12,380 nucleotides of DNA. It comes from CAZAGA01 sp041912175 (GTDB lineage Bacteria > Chloroflexota > Anaerolineae > Anaerolineales > UBA4823). The stretch is from contig JAYRNN010000216.1 in NCBI GenBank assembly GCA_041912175.1, positions 1 through 12,380 on the forward strand, given 5' to 3'. Position numbers and translations under genes: made by a program. How positions within the stretch are numbered: position 1 is the first letter of the stretch; every line of letters starts with the position of its first letter. Positions 7,659-12,380 of this stretch are shown piece after piece. The notes beneath the pieces were generated by a model, which was given only the letters and a program-made list of their open reading frames with translations, had not been told where the DNA came from and ran no database searches.

Positions 7659-8702
7659 TCAAAACATCAAGTCGTTGACCATCTGGATCGTCTCAGGCTT
7701 GGGACGAATGCGCTCTTCGGTCAGCCGGTTGAGCGGAGTCTGGGTCAGGTTATAGATGTCCATCAGCGATGGTTGTACCGGATCAATATAGATCAAGCCG
7801 GTCAGCAACCATTGCTTGGTATTCGCCTCTTCCAGGATACGCATGGCTTCCGTACGATTGGTTGGGTCATATTCATGTTCAAGCTTTTTCAAAATCACCC
7901 GCGAACCGTCGTGCATGGTGACCTCTTTAACTTCGCCTTCTCCATACTCCACCATGATTTCTTCGGCCTTTGGGACATATGATAGCTCGTGCAGAGCAAC
8001 TTCATGCTCCTTGCCCCATGCATAGGATTGGACAGAATCATCCTTATTATTAAAGGTGACACAAGGGCTGATGATATCCAATACGGCAATGCCATCATGG
8101 CTGAGGGCGGCTTTAATTAGCTCTTTGACCTGCCTGGGATCGCCAGCAAAGGAACGCGCCACGAACGTGGCATTGCCCACCAAAGCCTCCCAAGCGATAT
8201 CGATCGGCATATAAGGATTGGTGCCTTGCGATTTTAGCTGTAAGCCTTTATCGGCGGTGGCTGAGAATTGTCCCTTGGTCAGGCCATATACGCCGTTGTT
8301 TTCAATGATATATACCAGAGCAAGGTTACGCCGGATGACATGTTTGAATTGTCCCATTCCGATGCTGAGTGAGTCGCCGTCGCCGCTGACTCCAATCCCA
8401 TGTAACGTATGGTCGGCAAACAGTGCTCCGGTCGCCAGGGACGGCATGCGCCCATGTAAGCCGTTAAAGCCAAAAGATCGGTTAAGGAAGTAAGTCGGGC
8501 TTTTACTCGAACAACCGATACCGCTAAATTTAATTATATTTTCAGGCACGATATCCAGTTCGTAACAGGCGGCGATGATCTGGCTCGAAATCGAGTTATG
8601 CCCGCAGCCCTGGCACAGCGTGCTAGGGTTGCCGCGGTAATCCGCTTTACTCAGACCGGCCAGATTGACTTGGGCGCGTGAGGTCGTGTTTCGATCGTCC
8701 AT
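7659..8702 (-). CDS. 2-oxoacid:ferredoxin oxidoreductase, beta subunit (KorB type)
   Basis: This thiamine-diphosphate subunit decarboxylates 2-oxoacids such as 2-oxoglutarate or pyruvate. Electrons pass to ferredoxin and the acyl group goes to CoA. The product has 347 residues from the ATG at 8702. An upstream in-frame ATG (8738) lies inside the alpha gene and lacks support, whereas AAGGAG at 8714-8719 fits the chosen start. The TPP motif runs from GDGDSLS at 107-113 to ENN at 134-136. Four cysteines match the [4Fe-4S] ligands of this family: CQGC (30, 33), GIGCSS (64) and SPCVTF (214). The gene starts 2 bp after the alpha gene. Substrate cannot be fixed from sequence, and the annotation korB is likely but unproven. 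Confidence 0.93.
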   Translation of the reverse strand: MDDRNTTSRAQVNLAGLSKADYRGNPSTLCQGCGHNSISSQIIAACYELDIVPENIIKFSGIGCSSKSPTYFLNRSFGFNGLHGRMPSLATGALFADHTLHGIGVSGDGDSLSIGMGQFKHVIRRNLALVYIIENNGVYGLTKGQFSATADKGLQLKSQGTNPYMPIDIAWEALVGNATFVARSFAGDPRQVKELIKAALSHDGIAVLDIISPCVTFNNKDDSVQSYAWGKEHEVALHELSYVPKAEEIMVEYGEGEVKEVTMHDGSRVILKKLEHEYDPTNRTEAMRILEEANTKQWLLTGLIYIDPVQPSLMDIYNLTQTPLNRLTEERIRPKPETIQMVNDLMF

Positions 8703-8704
8703 GA

Positions 8705-10543
8705 TTATTTGTTCTCCTTTGCAAGGATGGCATCGCACACCAGGTTGGCAGTTGGCGGCAAACCATCAGTATATGCGATTGAGATCAATTTCAAGGCCTG
8801 CTCGGGATATTCCAGGGTCAGCAGTTGGTGAAGCTGGCCGTCCCGGTTGAGTTCAATCACATAGCAGCGTTCATGCTGTTGAATGAAAGTTCCAACTTCC
8901 TCGGTGAAGGGAATGGCGCGCAAGCGCAACGAATCAATTGGCATACCCGTCTCGGAAAGTTGGAAGCGCGCCTCTCTAATCGCCGGTTCCGTCGAGCCGA
9001 AGAAAATCACACCGACCGGATTACCTGGGGCGGATTCAATTTCAGGCTTAGGCAGGTACTGACGGGCGGTTTGGAATTTCTTCTTCAGCCGGTCGAGCAA
9101 ATTATGCCAGACCAGGTTATCTTCGGTATAACGCGCCATTTCATCGTGACCCGTGCCACGAGCAAAATAGGGCGCGGCGGGATGCCGGTTTCCCGGTACC
9201 GAACGATACGGGATGCCATCGCCGTCAACATCCTTGTAGCGACCCCATATTCCACCCAGCTTCTCCAGATCGCTCTCCCACAGCACCTTGCCGCGATCCA
9301 TCGGTTGGTCCGGGTACGCAAAAGGTTCTGTCATCCACTGATTCATACCAAAATCTAAATCGCTCAGCACAAACACCGGGGTCTGCACCCGCTCGGCGAT
9401 GTCGAAGGCCTTCCAACCGAACTCAAAGCATTCGCATACCGAGCCAGGCAGCAACACGATGTGTTCCTGGTCGCCGTGCCCCATAAAATACGCAAAGCGT
9501 AGATCGCCTTGGGCAGTGCGGGTGGGGAGACCAGTGCTAGGGCCGACGCGCTGCACGTCCCAAACCACCAACGGCGCCTCTGCAAAATAGGCCAATCCAG
9601 CATACTCGGCCATCAAGCTCAGGCCTGGACCCGATGTCGAGGTCATTGCGCGTAAGCCCGAGAAGCCTGCGCCAACCGTCATACCGATTGCTGCCAGCTC
9701 ATCCTCTGATTGCACCACGGCAAAGGTATTCTTGCCTTCCTCAACCGGGTCCTTGCGTAATTTTGGCAGGTATTCGTTCAGCGCTTCGGCCAGGCTGGAA
9801 GCGGGGGTGATCGGATACCAGGCAACGAACTGCACGCCGCCGTATATCGCCCCCAACGCAGCAGCGGTATTGCCATCGGCCATAATAAACCCTTGCGTCG
9901 CTTCCATCACTGCTACCCGGTAAGGGTCCTTCTTTTCTAGATTTTCGGCGGCCCAATCATAAGCTGCTTTAATTACACCGTAATTCAAGTCAATTGGTTT
10001 CTGTTTGCCTTTGAAGTGAAAATCCAACGCTTTGTAGATCATTTCCATATCAATGCCAAGGCTTTGCGCAACCACGCCTACGTAAACCATGTTGGCGATG
10101 TAATCGCGTAAATCGGAAGGCGCCCCAGAGGCAGTTGCAAGGCGCTTGACCGGCATCGGATAGGCCGCGATATCCTGGCGGTTGATGGGCAACTTGATAT
10201 CATCGGCATAAAAGAAAGCGCCGCCCGCCACCACGTTGCCCAAGTCACGGACAAACGTGGCCGGGTTCATAGCGACAACGACTTCCTGCACATCTCGGCG
10301 CGCCAGGAAGCCGTCTTTGCTGACCCGGATGGTATACCAGGTGGGTAAGCCTTGGATATTGGAGGGGAACAGATTCTTGCCTGAAACCGGTATGCCCATC
10401 TTGAAGAGGGCGCGCAGGATGGTCAGGTTGGAAGTCTGGCTTCCTGAACCGTTGACTGTGGCCACCGTAATCGAAAAGTCGTTGATCACCGAGCCTCTCT
10501 CGACCGCGTGCTGGGGTATTTCTATGGTTCTTACTGCAGACAT
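8705..10543 (-). CDS. 2-oxoacid:ferredoxin oxidoreductase, fused gamma-alpha subunit (KorA type)
   Basis: This is the partner of the beta subunit in a two-subunit enzyme that oxidatively decarboxylates 2-oxoacids with CoA and reduces ferredoxin. The product has 612 residues. The N-terminal gamma domain (about 20-190) opens with SITVATVNGSGSQTSN. The alpha pyrimidine-binding domain (about 220-410) has YPITPASS at 243-250, TSTSGPGLSLMAE at 301-313 and the GPSTGLPTRT loop at 334-343. The DVDGDGIPYRS segment at 438-448 occurs commonly in KorA-type proteins. A C-terminal domain at about 508-612 completes it. No ferredoxin-like delta subunit is present nearby, as expected for the KorAB class, where the cluster sits in beta. 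AGGAGG at 10548-10553 precedes the ATG by 4 bp. The gene lies 73 bp behind a FadR-type regulator on the same strand. Confidence 0.94.
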   Translation of the reverse strand: MSAVRTIEIPQHAVERGSVINDFSITVATVNGSGSQTSNLTILRALFKMGIPVSGKNLFPSNIQGLPTWYTIRVSKDGFLARRDVQEVVVAMNPATFVRDLGNVVAGGAFFYADDIKLPINRQDIAAYPMPVKRLATASGAPSDLRDYIANMVYVGVVAQSLGIDMEMIYKALDFHFKGKQKPIDLNYGVIKAAYDWAAENLEKKDPYRVAVMEATQGFIMADGNTAAALGAIYGGVQFVAWYPITPASSLAEALNEYLPKLRKDPVEEGKNTFAVVQSEDELAAIGMTVGAGFSGLRAMTSTSGPGLSLMAEYAGLAYFAEAPLVVWDVQRVGPSTGLPTRTAQGDLRFAYFMGHGDQEHIVLLPGSVCECFEFGWKAFDIAERVQTPVFVLSDLDFGMNQWMTEPFAYPDQPMDRGKVLWESDLEKLGGIWGRYKDVDGDGIPYRSVPGNRHPAAPYFARGTGHDEMARYTEDNLVWHNLLDRLKKKFQTARQYLPKPEIESAPGNPVGVIFFGSTEPAIREARFQLSETGMPIDSLRLRAIPFTEEVGTFIQQHERCYVIELNRDGQLHQLLTLEYPEQALKLISIAYTDGLPPTANLVCDAILAKENK

Positions 10544-10547
10544 AATT

Positions 10548-10553
10548 CCTCCT
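10548..10553 (-). promoter_or_regulatory. Strong ribosome binding site of the gamma-alpha subunit gene
   Basis: The minus strand reads AGGAGG four bases before the ATG at 10543, the full anti-16S complement. It fixes the start and suggests high expression of the oxidoreductase compared with the weak sites in front of the regulator and mreC. Confidence 0.75.
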
Positions 10554-10569
10554 GGTCTTGATCATTATC

Positions 10570-10604
10570 GTTTTCATGACTTTGCTGCGTAATGCCACGA
10601 AAAC
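10570..10604 (-). repeat. Imperfect inverted repeat in the leader before the gamma-alpha gene
   Basis: Nine-base arms at 10570-10578 and 10596-10604 match at 8 of 9 positions (GTTTTCATG against the complement GTTTTCGTG), 17 bp apart. They fill most of the 73-bp gap between the regulator stop and the gamma-alpha start. The element could be an operator for the upstream regulator or a leader hairpin. It has no following U-tract on the minus strand, so it is not an obvious terminator. It may be chance in AT-rich DNA. Confidence 0.3.
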
Positions 10605-10616
10605 AAAAAAACAATT

Positions 10617-11300
10617 TTACGGGCGTTGGTAGAGCATATCATTATGCTCGAGCAGTGTCTGGTAACCTGCGGCATAATCACCGCAACAGATGGCCTCGAC
10701 CATCGCACGGTGATACTCCCATACTTCTTGCAAGAATTTGATATCCGTATACACGTTGAGACCCACTTCTTCATAGGCCTCCCAGTAGGCCTCCAATAGG
10801 CCTTGAACGAAGGGGTTCCCAAGACGGCTGTAAATCGTCAAATGCAGGCGGCGGTGTTCCAGGTGCGGAATTTGTACCGGCGAGCCGCCCAGCTTTTCCA
10901 TTGCCTGGACAATCAAGTTCTGCAAGTCCTGGTGATCTTCAACAGTGAGACAACGGACGGCCTGATACCAGAAGGCCGCTTCGATTTGGTTACGGAGTTC
11001 AGCAAAGGCAGTAAAGTAAGCCCCATTCAAATGAAGTGCGTACGAGAGACTCTGGTTCACCGCTGGAAAGAACGAATAAGGCAGGCGACGAATTCCCGTG
11101 TGAGGACGCACCTCCACCAGGCCGAGCGCTTCGGCGACTTCCAATTGCTCGCGCAAGCTGGCAACGCCCACGCCAAGTTCTTTGCTCAACTCAGTAAGAG
11201 ACGGAATGGAAGGGGATTCGATCTCACCACTGCCGTTTTGGGCAGGAGAGGAGACCAGATAGTTGAGAAAATCGGATGAGAGGCGCGGGTGAGTATCCAT
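10617..11300 (-). CDS. GntR-family transcriptional regulator, FadR/FCD subfamily
   Basis: This is a DNA-binding regulator likely to sense a small carboxylate and to control the adjacent 2-oxoacid:ferredoxin oxidoreductase genes (role inferred from position). The product has 227 residues. The winged helix-turn-helix covers about 31-74, with SLTELSKELGVGVASLREQLEVAEALGLVEVRPHTGIR-like order: recognition helix at about 45-58, wing at 61-71. The all-helical FCD effector domain covers about 95-223. His153, His197 and His219 align with the metal-binding histidines of FCD proteins. The Asp of the usual DxxFH motif appears as His149 (HRRLH). The start is the first Met. No good Shine-Dalgarno is visible, so expression may be low. 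It stands 73 bp before the oxidoreductase genes, with no clear terminator between them. Confidence 0.88.
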   Translation of the reverse strand: MDTHPRLSSDFLNYLVSSPAQNGSGEIESPSIPSLTELSKELGVGVASLREQLEVAEALGLVEVRPHTGIRRLPYSFFPAVNQSLSYALHLNGAYFTAFAELRNQIEAAFWYQAVRCLTVEDHQDLQNLIVQAMEKLGGSPVQIPHLEHRRLHLTIYSRLGNPFVQGLLEAYWEAYEEVGLNVYTDIKFLQEVWEYHRAMVEAICCGDYAAGYQTLLEHNDMLYQRP

Positions 11301-11303
11301 ACG

Positions 11304-11330
11304 GTTAATTCTATTAATCAGATTAATTAG
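11304..11330 (-). promoter_or_regulatory. Three tandem 9-bp repeats with a dyad: probable operator of the regulator gene
   Basis: On the plus strand three consecutive 9-mers read GTTAATTCT, ATTAATCAG and ATTAATTAG. Within them ATTAATC-A-GATTAAT (11313-11327) is a perfect 7-1-7 dyad, and a second 5-3-5 dyad (TTAAT/ATTAA) is centred at 11311. The array lies between the predicted transcription start and the ATG of the GntR-family gene, where a bound repressor would block its own transcription. FadR-family proteins bind short dyads, but the usual GT/AC core is not obvious here, so the link is inferred. Confidence 0.5.
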
Positions 11331-11334
11331 AGGT

Positions 11335-11363
11335 ATTTTATCACGTGGAGATTAGAGTGTCAA
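11335..11363 (-). promoter_or_regulatory. Sigma-70 type promoter of the GntR-family regulator gene
   Basis: On the minus strand a perfect -35 TTGACA (11358-11363) is separated by exactly 17 bp from TAAAAT (11335-11340), five of six matches to the -10 consensus. Transcription would start near 11328, at the edge of the tandem-repeat array and about 28 nt before the ATG. It may also drive the oxidoreductase genes, since no clear terminator follows the regulator. Confidence 0.7.
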
Positions 11364-11408
11364 GCAAGCCATCGTTGAGGCGGTAAAAAAATCCCTAACA
11401 ACTTGGAC

Positions 11409-11414
11409 TATAAT
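11409..11414 (+). promoter_or_regulatory. Possible -10 element of the divergent membrane protein gene
   Basis: A perfect TATAAT lies 45 bp before the ATG of the plus-strand gene. I see no -35 at 16-18 bp (the region is an A-run) and no TG extension. The evidence is therefore one hexamer in an AT-rich intergenic stretch, supported by its position. Confidence 0.35.
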
Positions 11415-11458
11415 TACTCTTTCGCATCCGTCGCAATCGATTGTGGAGATATCCGGTT

Positions 11459-12380
11459 ATGCATCGTCTGACGAGGGGTCTATTTATCACCGCAGGGCTT
11501 AGCCTGGTCAGCCTGGTTCTATACCTCGGGAGTTTGTACTGGCGAGAGCCGCGAAATGTGTTCGATCTCTCGCCGCTCCGTCTGGCGACCTATTTGGGGT
11601 TGATTTCCCTCGCCGGCGCATCCCTGGCCGGGGCAATCGTGTTTTGGAAAAAGCCAGATTGGGAGTTGAAGATTGAGCGGACCATTGAACAGCAACTTGA
11701 GCGCGCCTGGCTGCGCGAGGGGCTTTTGTATCTTGGTGGATTGATCGTCCTGGTATGTGGAATCCCATTGATTACTTGGATCATCGGCCGGGACCGTCGC
11801 TTTGAAGCGCCATTCTTGCGCTATTTCTGGCTACTATTTTTACTGATCGCCCTGGTCATCCTGGCGATCTTTATCATCGCTCCAAAACCACGAAGACGAC
11901 GCTGGTTGGCATCGGTTTTCTTGTCAGTCCTGTTTTTCAGCCTCGGGCTAGCCATCCAAACCACGCTCCTCGCCCGTTTGACAACTGCTGCTTTCACAAC
12001 CACCCGGAGCGTGGCGTTTTTGAACCAGTGCATCTGGGTGATGATCATCTGGCCGCTGTGTTTCAGGCTCGTAACCTTGCCGCGAAGCGAACAGCTACTT
12101 TGGATGATGGTCCTGATCATGACGTTTGGCGTATGGATAATCGCCTGGGCCATGCTGCCGCGCAAACTCAGCCATCTTCAACCGGTACTGGCTTTCTACA
12201 CGCCTATTATTATCTTTGGGGCGCCGCTGCTGGCCGGGTCTCTCATGTTTGGGTGGAATTTTCTTTTGCGCGTGACACAAAGGAAGATTGATTGGATCGC
12301 CAAAGGGGTCACCCTCGGCGCCCTGGTTGTACTGGCGTTTTTTTATTATCAAGGCGCACTGAAACATGCTCAAACGGTTA
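11459..12380 (+). CDS. Unrecognised multi-spanning membrane protein, 3' end beyond window
   Basis: I do not recognise this protein. An open frame runs from ATG at 11459 to the right edge (307 codons, no stop), with GGAG 10 bp upstream of the ATG and an in-frame stop at 11411 before it. About nine hydrophobic segments are visible, near residues 8-27, 43-63, 89-110, 120-141, 149-170, 187-206, 213-234, 244-265 and 285-303. Short loops include a charged one at about 64-88 (KKPDWELKIERTIEQQLERAWLRE) and a basic one at about 143-149 (KPRRRR). No catalytic motif is seen in this part. Polytopic N-terminal halves such as this occur in membrane glycosyltransferases and other envelope enzymes, but nothing here decides. 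It is divergent from the regulator gene, so it belongs to a separate transcript. Confidence 0.75.
   Translation, partial: MHRLTRGLFITAGLSLVSLVLYLGSLYWREPRNVFDLSPLRLATYLGLISLAGASLAGAIVFWKKPDWELKIERTIEQQLERAWLREGLLYLGGLIVLVCGIPLITWIIGRDRRFEAPFLRYFWLLFLLIALVILAIFIIAPKPRRRRWLASVFLSVLFFSLGLAIQTTLLARLTTAAFTTTRSVAFLNQCIWVMIIWPLCFRLVTLPRSEQLLWMMVLIMTFGVWIIAWAMLPRKLSHLQPVLAFYTPIIIFGAPLLAGSLMFGWNFLLRVTQRKIDWIAKGVTLGALVVLAFFYYQGALKHAQTV

Noticed and set aside
8703..8738. Upstream ATG that would extend the beta subunit by 12 residues
   Set aside because: The extension (MRCHPCKGEQII) overlaps the end of the alpha gene and translates its ribosome site. The AAGGAG at 8714-8719 supports the ATG at 8702.
8825..9358. 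177-residue plus-strand open frame opposite the gamma-alpha subunit gene
   Set aside because: It is antisense to a highly conserved coding region and has no recognisable domain.
10564..10569. GATAAT on the minus strand as a -10 element for the oxidoreductase genes
   Set aside because: No acceptable -35 lies 16-18 bp upstream, and the start site would fall almost on the Shine-Dalgarno. Read-through from the regulator promoter is simpler.
10803..11279. 158-residue plus-strand open frame opposite the GntR-family regulator
   Set aside because: The opposite strand encodes a regulator with clear wHTH and FCD domains, so this is a shadow.
1..12380. CRISPR arrays, tRNA/rRNA genes, insertion sequences, phage or toxin-antitoxin genes
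   Set aside because: I looked for repeat-spacer periodicity, tRNA-like folds in the gaps and transposase or integrase motifs, and saw none. Nearly all sequence is accounted for by housekeeping-type genes.

Overview
The window looks like bacterial chromosome of moderate GC, most likely Chloroflexota, class Anaerolineae. This is an inference from three things: the overall flavour of the proteins, a KorAB-type ferredoxin oxidoreductase that suggests anaerobic carbon metabolism, and a merged elongation/Min cluster. I have no rRNA or database match to prove it. Coding density is high. The longest gaps without a gene are about 165 bp (7494-7658) and 158 bp (11301-11458), and both carry regulatory signals.

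Region 1 (7493 down to 1, all minus strand) is one uninterrupted cell-shape and division operon. Read 5' to 3' it is mreB, mreC, mreD, mrdA (PBP2), minC, minD, minE and a rodA-type SEDS gene cut by the left edge. Intergenic gaps are 7-37 bp, and minD/minE overlap by 4 bp. An extended -10 promoter lies about 60 bp before mreB, and I see no terminator inside the cluster. The products form the elongasome (MreB filaments, MreC/MreD, the RodA glycosyltransferase with its PBP2 transpeptidase) plus the complete MinCDE system that places the division site. Growth along the cell length and Z-ring placement therefore appear to be co-transcribed.

Region 2 (11300 down to 7659, minus strand) holds a FadR-type GntR regulator, then a fused gamma-alpha subunit and a beta subunit of a 2-oxoacid:ferredoxin oxidoreductase. 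The regulator has a near-consensus promoter (perfect -35, 17-bp spacer). Just downstream of its predicted start site lie three tandem 9-bp repeats containing a perfect dyad, which suggests autoregulation. A 21-bp-arm perfect inverted repeat after the beta-subunit gene probably ends this transcript and insulates the mreB promoter.

Region 3 (11459 to the right edge, plus strand) is the divergently transcribed N-terminal part of a multi-spanning membrane protein that I do not recognise.

I found no RNA genes, CRISPR, insertion sequences or phage genes, and no clear new system. The most notable items are the repeat-operator upstream of the regulator, the long palindrome between the two operons, the six extracytoplasmic cysteines of PBP2, and some motif substitutions in MinC, the SEDS protein and the regulator.
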